From a virus: a stretch of DNA of 23,810 nucleotides. Below the pieces are notes generated by a model. That model had not been told where the DNA came from. It saw nothing but the letters and a program-made list of their open reading frames with translations, and searched no databases. The stretch is taken from positions 1-23,810 of IMG/VR virus record IMGVR_UViG_3300025127_000281, one strand, 5' to 3'. Shown piece after piece: positions 9,801 through 16,037 of the stretch. Numbering within the stretch: position 1 is the first letter of the stretch; each line of letters opens with the position of its first letter. The translations under genes and the position numbers were made by a program.

Positions 9801-10810
9801 CAGTCGCAGCACCAGTTCAACCACCATTCCCATTCCCAGTACAAGCACATAATCCAGCTAATTATGGATATTTTGCTGGTGGATATGACGGTACTAATCC
9901 TTCTGGTCCTACTGGTGATTTGACAATAGTACAACGTATTGATTTTTCAAACGATACAGCAACAGCGTCATTAAGAGGTAATCTTGCAAACACTCCTGGT
10001 TCTTTAAAATCTACTTCAAGCAATAGAAATTATGGTTATGTTGTTGGAGGATCTACTGTTCCTTCTGTTTCATATGTAGAGCGTATTGATTATGCAAATG
10101 ATTCTGCAACCGCATTAGTAAGAGGACCTTTAGGAGGACCAGTAAGAGGATCTACAGCAGGGGCTGGAAATAATGATTATGGATGGCACACTGGAGGAAT
10201 GTATGCTCTTCCCTCTAGAACAAATTACTCACTCGTAGAAAGAATTGACTATTCAAATGATAGTTCAACGACTTCAACAAGAGGACCATTAGTATCTGCT
10301 AGATGTTATCATAACGCAACAGGTACTCTTAATTATGGATACTTCGCAGCAGGTTCTCCAAATGGAGCATTTGGTCCTAATAGTTCTACAGTACAACGTA
10401 TTGATTATGGAAATGATACAGGAACAGCATCACCAAAAGGTCCTTTAGCTCATTCAACATCTCAACTTGGTTCGACAGGCAATGCTAATTATGGATGGTT
10501 TATTGCTGGATACGGTCCTGCTAGGTCAAAAATATCTCGTGTTGATTATGCGAATGACACTGCAACAGCATCAGCAAGAGGACCATTGTATCAACCATCA
10601 TACAGATTAGAAGGAACTGGTAATGCTAATTACGGATACGTTCATCCTGGATTGTATCCTTCAAATCCTGCAGGACCTGATGGTAGCACTGATGTAGCAA
10701 GAATTGATTATAGTAATGACACTACTACAACATCGACTAAAGGTCATTTTGCCAGAGCATACCAAATTCAAGAAGGAGGAGTATCTGCTGCAGAAAATGG
10801 ACGTACTTAA
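6803..10810 (+). CDS. Giant kelch-type repeat protein B (24 blades, probable tail fibre/adhesin)
   Basis: A 1335-aa paralogue of the 779-3790 protein. It opens with the same module (DNRGIFTLDELYELQ), then has 24 blades of the GY-x-x-GG ... RIDYSNDTATA-x-PKGxL form. Linkers at residues about 326-361, 649-680 and 988-1018 divide them 6+6+6+6, suggesting four six-bladed propellers (about 39-325, 362-648, 681-987 and 1019-1328). Linker 2 (KPARKRFSDG...TAAPGHAYFAGG) resembles linker 1 of protein A (KPRRFRFYDNTPAPRGYFAGG). Linker 3 shares APVQPPF with linker 2 of protein A. Protein B thus looks like protein A plus one extra N-terminal propeller. The ATG overlaps the DUF6445-like gene. A virion adhesin role is inferred from size, repeats and context. 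Confidence 0.85.
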   Translation: MSDNRGIFTLDELYELQVSGLFEHINDVWIYARNIKNDFGFYAGYHDGGHSYVTNIYRHDFSDDTITSASQLTVAKSQMGAVSSSDYGYFFGGKNPSSSVVSNVDRLDFNNNTTATSPKGNLANPINICDSAGNASYGYAHGLASTSYATYIHRIDYANDTATAPAHLNFPAAKYYGAAMGNQNYGYWAGGSAPGPSYTKTSTIHRVDYSNDTADASPKGTLNNIGVYGNNTQTSGQGNADYGYVAGGYIFAAVTNVRRIDYSNDTAVTVDKGNLASQMAKGASTGNHSNGYFAGGSNVSSIQKVDFSNDTATATAVASLTGAGNSPYFIGDSGTSPLENGNPITYLGAIEGIPATTLGPAMGYVLGGAFPYSFSIVDRMDYSNDTATMAVKGPLSAGTSYQAAVSSKDHGYSMGGKTPSNGKSSKVDRVDYANDTATAAVKGPLSAGVYRSYAGVGNKDYGYHSGGNRPGTSSTIDRIEYASDTSTATPKGNLASARYLHSGAGNLSYGYQIGGSPPFQNNSVVQRIDYGNDTATAVTKGNLNQGSRKATSTGNASYGYVGGGTNPNLSQITRIDYSNDTATSVAKGPLTVDRASLSSFSAPGHGYFAGGNYTMLSSVDRMDYSNDTATAVAKGPLSSARGYNSGVSSRDIGGSLSTTSKPARKRFSDGATETPAGTAAPGHAYFAGGGPSPSGKTIVDRLDFSNDSAAMAPKGSLSQSRKQLTAVGSPSYAYMMGGYDANASPGYELSYIDRIDYASDTSTATPKGLLAEGTYYAGATGTASYGYNGGGRASSGVISCTVQRIDYSNDTATASPKGYLTIRRRNFAGCVGNTSYGYWSGGENNASTFISTTERVDFSNDTAAAVVKGPVDGPVRGASDGTGNANYGYYAGGYYPDSPAPAHRYSIVSRIDYSSDTGTIPTKAALSNSLSATGAAGNASYGYWGAGADPSGLKTSVDRIDFSNDTSTPTVVTAYLSNARAQAGAASGLMYGLPQTASAAVAAPVQPPFPFPVQAHNPANYGYFAGGYDGTNPSGPTGDLTIVQRIDFSNDTATASLRGNLANTPGSLKSTSSNRNYGYVVGGSTVPSVSYVERIDYANDSATALVRGPLGGPVRGSTAGAGNNDYGWHTGGMYALPSRTNYSLVERIDYSNDSSTTSTRGPLVSARCYHNATGTLNYGYFAAGSPNGAFGPNSSTVQRIDYGNDTGTASPKGPLAHSTSQLGSTGNANYGWFIAGYGPARSKISRVDYANDTATASARGPLYQPSYRLEGTGNANYGYVHPGLYPSNPAGPDGSTDVARIDYSNDTTTTSTKGHFARAYQIQEGGVSAAENGRT
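6917..10786 (+). repeat. Four six-blade kelch arrays in protein B
   Basis: Array 1 is about 6917-7777, array 2 about 7886-8746, array 3 about 8843-9763 and array 4 about 9857-10786, each with six blade-coding units. Short near-identical DNA segments recur between blades, for example around 8525-8567 and 8668-8710 (both encode an IDY/MDY-SNDTAT stretch followed by VAKGPL), and could serve as recombination substrates. The first two blades are the most diverged. Confidence 0.85.
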
Positions 10811-10826
10811 TAATTTATGATATAAT
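10798..10826 (+). promoter_or_regulatory. Putative extended -10 promoter after kelch gene B
   Basis: TGGACG (10798-10803, a weak -35), a 17-base spacer and TGATATAAT (10818-10826) at the kelch stop codon, 21 bases before the next ATG. It matches in position and -10 sequence the promoter after kelch gene A. Confidence 0.5.
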
Positions 10827-10847
10827 AATTACAACTATGGTTTTTTT

Positions 10848-11510
10848 ATGATAGACAATCCTTTGACAAATATTTTAATTCGACCAAACATAATAAACCC
10901 AGAGGGTTTAAAGGAAATGGTTGATCATATAAAAATAGCTAATAAAGAAGATTTATCTGTATTTGACCCAGATGAAACAAATCGGACAGGAGAAACTCAG
11001 TGGAGAACAGATAAGAAAGTCAGAGACACTCAGGTGGTTGAGATGGGACATTTGTTTCCAAAGATTTGTGATCTTTTTAAATATGCTGTTAAAGAAGTCG
11101 TAAATCCTTTTTATGGTTTTGAAGTTGAAAGCAGTGAAGTTCCACAGGTTTTATCTTATGGAGTCGGTGGTCACTATCAACCACATATAGACGGTGAAAG
11201 TATATGGGTTACACCAAATGGAGAAAAAATTTGGAAGAAATCAACAGACAGAGACTTATCATTTGTATTCTATTTGAATGATGAATTTGAAGGTGGAGAC
11301 TTTGTATTTCCAGAGCATAACATTCGAGTTAGACCGAAGCCTGGTATGTTAGTTACTTTCCCTTCGAATCATAATTATTTACATGGAGTTGAACCAGTCA
11401 CCAGAGGTAAAAGATATTCAATTGTGACATGGGCTAAAATAAAAGGATTTCCATCATTACAGGAAATAAATGAAAATTTATCTAGACAATACGGTGTTCC
11501 TGTGATATAA
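10848..11510 (+). CDS. Prolyl 4-hydroxylase-like 2OG-Fe(II) dioxygenase
   Basis: A 220-aa Fe(II)/2-oxoglutarate dioxygenase of the prolyl-hydroxylase (PHD2/P4H-like) group, a protein-hydroxylating family. The full active-site set is visible: HYQPHIDGE supplies His113 and Asp115, HGVEPVTRGKRYSIVTW supplies the distal His179, and Arg189 at +10 is the 2OG carboxylate anchor. GGDFVFPEHNIRVRPKPGMLVTFPS is the strand-turn segment typical of the family. The GTG-free start is ATG 10848; an earlier ATG at 10837 runs into a stop after four codons. The gene follows kelch gene B after an extended -10 promoter. Marine T4-like phages often carry such genes; their substrates are mostly unknown, and tail-fibre proteins are a reasonable guess here. 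Confidence 0.9.
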   Translation: MIDNPLTNILIRPNIINPEGLKEMVDHIKIANKEDLSVFDPDETNRTGETQWRTDKKVRDTQVVEMGHLFPKICDLFKYAVKEVVNPFYGFEVESSEVPQVLSYGVGGHYQPHIDGESIWVTPNGEKIWKKSTDRDLSFVFYLNDEFEGGDFVFPEHNIRVRPKPGMLVTFPSNHNYLHGVEPVTRGKRYSIVTWAKIKGFPSLQEINENLSRQYGVPVI

Positions 11511-11513
11511 ATA
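11506..11513 (+). promoter_or_regulatory. T4-type late promoter motif
   Basis: TATAAATA at 11506-11513 exactly matches the T4 late promoter -10 box recognised by gp55 with gp33. It overlaps the stop codon of the hydroxylase gene and lies 22 bases upstream of the ATG at 11536. I saw no other full eight-base match on the + strand while reading, but my scan was by eye. Confidence 0.5.
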
Positions 11514-11535
11514 TTATGAAACTAAAAAAATTTAA

Positions 11536-11925
11536 ATGAAATATTTAAAACATTACTGGAAATCCACAGAGAGTGGAGATTATCTTACTACTGTTAATAC
11601 TATTCATAAGAGACATCCAGAAGTAGAATTTGCTGGACTAGATGTTCAAATATGGATGCATGATGCTGATGGCATAGATGTCTGCATGGCACAAGTTCCT
11701 GATAGTACAACGATTACTGATGTTACAATCGGTTCTAAAAAAGCTATTCAAGAGTTGACAGAAACACAGTATAATACAGTGAAGACACCATTAGATGCTT
11801 CATATGCATTGAATGAAGAAGCAATGACTGCTGAAATGAGTGGTGATACAAGCACTGCTGAAACAAAAAGAACAGAGGCAACTACCAAATATAACGAAGC
11901 AAAAACTGCTTTACTTGCATTATAA
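11536..11925 (+). CDS. Phage-conserved protein of unknown function, 129 aa
   Basis: I do not recognise a named domain. The N-terminal half (KYLKHYWKSTESGDYLTTVNTIHKR..) looks like a compact alpha/beta unit. The C-terminal third (from about residue 75) is Ala/Thr/Glu-rich and helical (LNEEAMTAEMSGDTSTAET..), suggesting a coiled coil. It sits between the hydroxylase and the second sulfotransferase, downstream of a TATAAATA motif, so a late, virion-related role is plausible. No Shine-Dalgarno sequence precedes the ATG. Confidence 0.75.
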   Translation: MKYLKHYWKSTESGDYLTTVNTIHKRHPEVEFAGLDVQIWMHDADGIDVCMAQVPDSTTITDVTIGSKKAIQELTETQYNTVKTPLDASYALNEEAMTAEMSGDTSTAETKRTEATTKYNEAKTALLAL

Positions 11926-11931
11926 AACTGA

Positions 11932-12831
11932 ATGAAAACTTTTTATTTTATGGCGGGTCTTCCTCGTTCAGGAAGTACTCTTTTGTCAACATTATTAAAT
12001 CAGAATCCAAGAATTTACTCAGGTCCTTCGAGTCCTGTTCTTGGTACAATCTATGCGACTCATGATAGTTTCATATCCAATGAACTTTATACAGGATATC
12101 CAAAACCAAATCAGGTGAATGAAATCATTGGTTCAGTGATCGAACATTGGTATAGTGACATCGATAAACCAGTCGTAATAGATAAGAATCGTGCTTGGTG
12201 TGCGAGAGTGCCTTTTATTGAAGGATACATCAAGCAAGAAGCAAAAATAATTGTGCCAGTTCGAAGAGTTGATGAGATATTAGCATCGATTCTTACGATG
12301 ATTAAGCGCAATCCATTTCAAGATGGACAACCAAGAATTAATTTTGTAGATGAATATCTAGTAAAAAATAATACACCAATCAATGATGAGAACCGTTGTC
12401 AACATCTTTTAAATCCTGATGGTATTGTATGGGAATCATTAAATGCAACTAAACTTGGAGTTGATGAAGGATATGGTGACAAATTTCATTATGTAGACTA
12501 TAATGATTTAATTACAGATCCACAAGGTCAACTGAATCAAATTTATGAATTTTTAGGTGAAGATTCATTCGAACATACGTTTGATAACCTATCAAATGAT
12601 CATCGTGAGGATGATCTCACAACTTATGGATTAGGTGACATGCATAAAGTTCATAAAAAAATTCAAAAAAAATCACAGGATCCAAATTCAATTATTCCTG
12701 ACTCAATAATTGAACTATATAATAAGAATAAAAAAACACTTGAATTTTGGAAAATTCATGATACAATGGAAATGAAACCTAATATTATTTCACCTAACAA
12801 TTCAAACAATTATAATCTATTTTCTAGATAA
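11932..12831 (+). CDS. Sulfotransferase
   Basis: A complete 299-aa PAPS-dependent sulfotransferase. GLPRSGSTLLSTLL near residues 9-22 is the 5'-phosphosulfate loop, and PVRRVDEILASILTM (about 105-119) is the 3'-phosphate site with the conserved Arg and Ser. YNDLITDPQGQLNQIYEFLG and the following NDHRE segment are typical of this family. It is a full-length relative of the gene cut by the start of the window, and the pair brackets the kelch/glycosyltransferase block. The last 20 residues are Asn-rich and probably disordered. It lies six bases after the 129-aa gene and two bases before the next, so it is cotranscribed with them. The acceptor is unknown. Confidence 0.9.
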   Translation: MKTFYFMAGLPRSGSTLLSTLLNQNPRIYSGPSSPVLGTIYATHDSFISNELYTGYPKPNQVNEIIGSVIEHWYSDIDKPVVIDKNRAWCARVPFIEGYIKQEAKIIVPVRRVDEILASILTMIKRNPFQDGQPRINFVDEYLVKNNTPINDENRCQHLLNPDGIVWESLNATKLGVDEGYGDKFHYVDYNDLITDPQGQLNQIYEFLGEDSFEHTFDNLSNDHREDDLTTYGLGDMHKVHKKIQKKSQDPNSIIPDSIIELYNKNKKTLEFWKIHDTMEMKPNIISPNNSNNYNLFSR

Positions 12832-12833
12832 AA

Positions 12834-13175
12834 ATGGCAATCACACATACACAAACTGTCAGTAACCTAACAGTTGTAAATGACGGTACAGATGTCGTAT
12901 CGCAAGTTTCAGTTAAAACAGTATCGGTAGATGATTCTGATCCAACAAATCTTACCATTGAAGGTGAAGACGTTATTGATGTCGATACAAGCGGGGGTAA
13001 CACCGCATCCGGATTTATTAATTACAGTGCTCTCACACAAGACACGATATTAAATTGGACTGAAGTCAAAACTGCTCTTGATAATTCTAATACAAAGGTC
13101 AATCAAGAAGCATGGATTAATTCAGTTAAGACACCTCCTACACCATCACACGTTAATAAGGATCTACCTTTCTAA
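12834..13175 (+). CDS. Small phage-conserved protein (MAITHT.. type), 113 aa
   Basis: A small beta-rich, acidic protein beginning MAITHTQTVSNLTVVNDG and ending in the pattern KTPPTPSHVNKDLPF. I recall this N- and C-terminal pattern from small proteins of unknown function in many T4-like cyanophages, often near tail-fibre genes. The PTP-NKDLPF tail is distinctive. No catalytic motif, signal or membrane segment is visible. It sits two bases after the sulfotransferase. A structural or tail-associated role is plausible but unproven. Confidence 0.8.
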   Translation: MAITHTQTVSNLTVVNDGTDVVSQVSVKTVSVDDSDPTNLTIEGEDVIDVDTSGGNTASGFINYSALTQDTILNWTEVKTALDNSNTKVNQEAWINSVKTPPTPSHVNKDLPF

Positions 13176-13196
13176 CTTACATCATAATACTTTATT

Positions 13197-14099
13197 ATGC
13201 CACAGAAAAAATATTCATTGTTCCATGTACAAGGTGGATTTGGAAAACATGTTGCATCGACTGCAGTTGCGAAGTGTATTAAGAACAACTTTCCGAGTCG
13301 TGAGTTGATAGTTACTGGTGTTTGGACGGAAATATATCAGAATCTTCCATTTGTAGATCGTGTCTATCAAATGGGAAATACAAGTTACTATTATCAAACG
13401 TATGTTGAAGATATGGATTCACTGGTCTTTGCGAATGAACCATACTTTACAACTGATCATGTAAATAAAAAACTTCCTCTTGTTGAATCTTGGTGTAAGA
13501 TGTATAACCTTGATTACAATGGGGAGATGCCACAGATAAAATATAATCCTTTACAGAAAAAAATAGCAAGAGAGTTTTGGCCAAGTCGAGCAAATGGTAA
13601 ACCAATTATGGTGATACAAACTAATGGTGGTATGTATCAGGAACAAAGACCATACTTATGGGCAAGAGATATGCCTGTGGTTCTTGCACAAAAACTTGTA
13701 GATCATTATGCTGATGATTATCATATCTTCCAAGTCACAAGACCTTCATGTGAAATCCTAGACGGTGTTGAAGCAATCAAAGATCCTATGTCTAACATGG
13801 AACTTGTTAGTACATTATTATATGCTGATAAAAGAATTTTGATTGATAGTTGTTTACAACACGCTGCTGCAGCACTAAAGATGCCATCAGTTGTATTGTG
13901 GAATGGCACAAGTCCAAAAGTATTTGGATGGGACATGCACACAAATATACAGGCAAAGAAACCTGCGAAGTTTAAGTTACCGAATAGTGTATTATTTGAC
14001 TTTGATTTTACTGGTCAGGAAGCTGAGTATCCATATGTAGATGAGGATGATGAGATATTTGATTTTGATAAGATTGTAGAGGCAGTTGATAAATCATGA
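13197..14099 (+). CDS. GT9-like (heptosyltransferase-type) glycosyltransferase
   Basis: A 300-aa GT-B protein resembling ADP-heptose:LPS heptosyltransferases (GT9). N-terminal HVQGGFGKHVASTAVAKCIKNNFP matches the glycine-rich loop and first helix; the GVWTEIYQNLPFVDRVYQ segment follows. In the C-terminal half, ILIDSCLQHAAAALKMPSVVLWNGTSPKVFGW (from about residue 214) matches the family's D-(S/T)-x-x-x-H-x-A-A-A donor-site motif, with D217, S218 and H222 visible. It overlaps the carbamoyltransferase by ATGA, so the two are translationally coupled, which suggests that the transferred sugar is then carbamoylated. Targets could be LPS/O-antigen or virion glycans. Confidence 0.8.
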   Translation: MPQKKYSLFHVQGGFGKHVASTAVAKCIKNNFPSRELIVTGVWTEIYQNLPFVDRVYQMGNTSYYYQTYVEDMDSLVFANEPYFTTDHVNKKLPLVESWCKMYNLDYNGEMPQIKYNPLQKKIAREFWPSRANGKPIMVIQTNGGMYQEQRPYLWARDMPVVLAQKLVDHYADDYHIFQVTRPSCEILDGVEAIKDPMSNMELVSTLLYADKRILIDSCLQHAAAALKMPSVVLWNGTSPKVFGWDMHTNIQAKKPAKFKLPNSVLFDFDFTGQEAEYPYVDEDDEIFDFDKIVEAVDKS

Positions 14100-15781
14100 A
14101 TGTAGTTGGACTTTATGGTGCGATTGGTTGGAACGTAGTTATTTCTGACAATCCAAAACTTTTGAAGCAATCAGAAGACTCTTGGACGCATGGTGCGAGT
14201 GTAACTCTCATCAAGGATGGAGAACACTGTGTCAGTATTAGTGAAGAGAGATTAAGTAAGATTAAATATGATGGTAACTTTCCGAGAAAGTCCATAGAGT
14301 ATTGTTTGTCCGCTGCAAACTTAGATAAGAATGATATTGATTTGGTCATTGTTCCATCAATGGCGAACCAAAATTTCTATAAAAATTATATTAATAAAAC
14401 GATTGAGAAGAAAGTTAAAAGATATTTTCCAAAGGCAGAAGTTAGAATCGCATCTCATCACCTATGTCACGCATACTCTTCTGTATTCTCTTGTGACTAT
14501 AATGAAGGATCGTTTGTGACACTTGACAATGCAGGGTCAGTCATGTTTGATACATCAGGACAGATATTTGCCTGTGAGAATCATTCATTTGGATACTTCA
14601 ATAAGAAGAAAGGATTGTTCAAATACTATCCTGGCGTTCCAATGACAAATAATCTTGGAAATTATTATTGGATGTGGGCATATCACATTTATGTGAACAA
14701 GATGCAGAAAGAAATACAACTTACAGATCCAAAGTATCGTGAAACTTTTTGTGGAAAAGTAATGGGACTCTCTGCCTATGGTAATCTCAAAGAGTTTAAG
14801 AAGGATTGGAGAACACACTTTGAAGGTATACCACAGGTTGCACTTGAATCTTTACCTGGTCGTGACTTTAACTATGGTAATCTTTCACCAGAGAATAAGG
14901 CAAAGCAACTCCAATATAATTTTGAAAATGGAATGCTTGAATGGATGAAGGAACTCAAAGAACAGGATTATATTAGTGATAATCTTTGTCTTGCAGGTGG
15001 TGTCTTTCTAAACATACTCGCAAACTCTGTGCTGCGTAAGAATAAGGTGACAGAGAATATACATATCCCACCATTCCCAGATGATACTGGGCTCTCATTT
15101 GGAGCAGCATGCATTGGCGCGTTTAAGAATAATGATGTTGTTATCTTGCCACATAATATTTCTTTACTTGGTAAAACTTACAGTGAGGAAGAGGTCGAAG
15201 AGGCACTCGTAGATACAGAATATAAAAAATATGATGACTTCGATAAACTTTGTGAAGATATTTCAGAGTATCTTGCGGACAATAAGATTATTGGATGGTT
15301 CCAGAACAGGTCAGAGTTTGGTCCAAGAGCACTTGGATCAAGATCAATACTTATGAATCCAACTCCACAGAAAAATAAAGAGACAATTAACAAACGTATC
15401 AAACATCGTGAAGAGTGGAGACCTTTTGCAGGTATTATGCTTGAAGAATATCAAGAAGAATATTTTATGGATGTATTCCCAAATGAATATATGTTGTATT
15501 CTTTAACAGTAAGACCACATAAGAGAAAACAATTAGGTGCCATAACTCATAAAGATTTTAGCTGTCGTATTCAAACTGTAAACGATGAATTACATCCAGA
15601 AGTTACATCTCTTTTACAAAAATATCATAAGCTAACTGGTTGTCCTGTTCTTTTAAATACATCATTTAATGATAATGGTCAACCGATTATTGAGACACCA
15701 AAAGATGCTATAGATACATTTAATAAAATTGATTTGGACTATCTGGTTCTTAACAATTTTTTAATTACTAAAAACAAATAA
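14096..15781 (+). CDS. Carbamoyltransferase (NodU/CmcH family)
   Basis: A 561-aa enzyme expected to move a carbamoyl group from carbamoyl phosphate (via carbamoyl-AMP) to a sugar hydroxyl. The N-terminal Kae1-like part shows HGASVTLIKDG, the substrate/metal His cluster HHLCHA (H121, H122, H125), and VTLDNAGS. LAGGVFLNILANS and FPDDTGLSFGAAC follow. The C-terminal carbamoyltransferase part shows RSEFGPRALGSRSIL, EWRPFAGIMLEE and CPVLLNTSFNDNGQPI. It is full length for the family. The ATG overlaps the GT9 stop (ATGA). Phage examples are known in marine myoviruses, where surface or virion glycan modification is presumed. No terminator is visible after it. Confidence 0.92.
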   Translation: MNVVGLYGAIGWNVVISDNPKLLKQSEDSWTHGASVTLIKDGEHCVSISEERLSKIKYDGNFPRKSIEYCLSAANLDKNDIDLVIVPSMANQNFYKNYINKTIEKKVKRYFPKAEVRIASHHLCHAYSSVFSCDYNEGSFVTLDNAGSVMFDTSGQIFACENHSFGYFNKKKGLFKYYPGVPMTNNLGNYYWMWAYHIYVNKMQKEIQLTDPKYRETFCGKVMGLSAYGNLKEFKKDWRTHFEGIPQVALESLPGRDFNYGNLSPENKAKQLQYNFENGMLEWMKELKEQDYISDNLCLAGGVFLNILANSVLRKNKVTENIHIPPFPDDTGLSFGAACIGAFKNNDVVILPHNISLLGKTYSEEEVEEALVDTEYKKYDDFDKLCEDISEYLADNKIIGWFQNRSEFGPRALGSRSILMNPTPQKNKETINKRIKHREEWRPFAGIMLEEYQEEYFMDVFPNEYMLYSLTVRPHKRKQLGAITHKDFSCRIQTVNDELHPEVTSLLQKYHKLTGCPVLLNTSFNDNGQPIIETPKDAIDTFNKIDLDYLVLNNFLITKNK

Positions 15782-15797
15782 ATAAAATTTTAAGCAT

Positions 15798-16037
15798 ATG
15801 AATTTTGCAGTCTATTCCAAAGATGGTTGTCCATATTGTGATAAAATAAAAGAAGTTTTAGACTTGACAAAGACTAAGTACGTGGTCTATAATTTAGGAG
15901 AGCACTTTGACAGAGAATCATTCTATGATGAGTTTGGTCAAGGATCGACATTCCCACAGGTCTTGGTCGATGGTAAAAAATTAGGAGGTTGTATTGACTC
16001 AATCAAATTCCTTAAGGAACAACAAATCATCAAATGA
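15798..16037 (+). CDS. Glutaredoxin
   Basis: A 79-aa glutaredoxin with the dithiol active site CPYC (C11, C14), the cis-proline motif TFPQ (P53) and the glutathione-binding GGC (63-65), as expected for the family. It probably reduces phage or host ribonucleotide reductase, linking it to the nucleotide-supply genes downstream. The start ATG has no strong Shine-Dalgarno sequence. The C-terminal sequence IDSIKFLKEQQ is echoed as a non-coding remnant at 16069-16111, suggesting that this locus once held a second or different glutaredoxin. Confidence 0.93.
   Translation: MNFAVYSKDGCPYCDKIKEVLDLTKTKYVVYNLGEHFDRESFYDEFGQGSTFPQVLVDGKKLGGCIDSIKFLKEQQIIK

Noticed and set aside
7455-9848. Four minus-strand ORFs within kelch gene B
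   Set aside because: They are shadows of the A/T-rich repeat coding on the other strand: Leu/Tyr/His-rich, no start signals, and in register with the repeats.
779-10810. Tandem repeats as a CRISPR array, RHS/YD toxin or VNTR
   Set aside because: Repeats are coding, in frame, about 150 bp and diverged. They match the kelch blade pattern, lack an RHS core and toxin tip, and have no fixed spacer/repeat structure.
13078-13308. 76-aa ORF across the junction of the 113-aa and GT9 genes
   Set aside because: His/Leu-rich, out-of-frame reading over two supported genes.
14113-15402. Minus-strand ORFs of 74-78 aa opposite the carbamoyltransferase
   Set aside because: Antisense shadows of a full-length, motif-complete enzyme.
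1-15781. Recent transfer of the cassette from a bacterium, judged by composition
   Set aside because: The A/T-rich codon use looks the same by eye as in the T4-core genes, and I could not compute it. There are no flanking tRNA, integrase or direct repeats.
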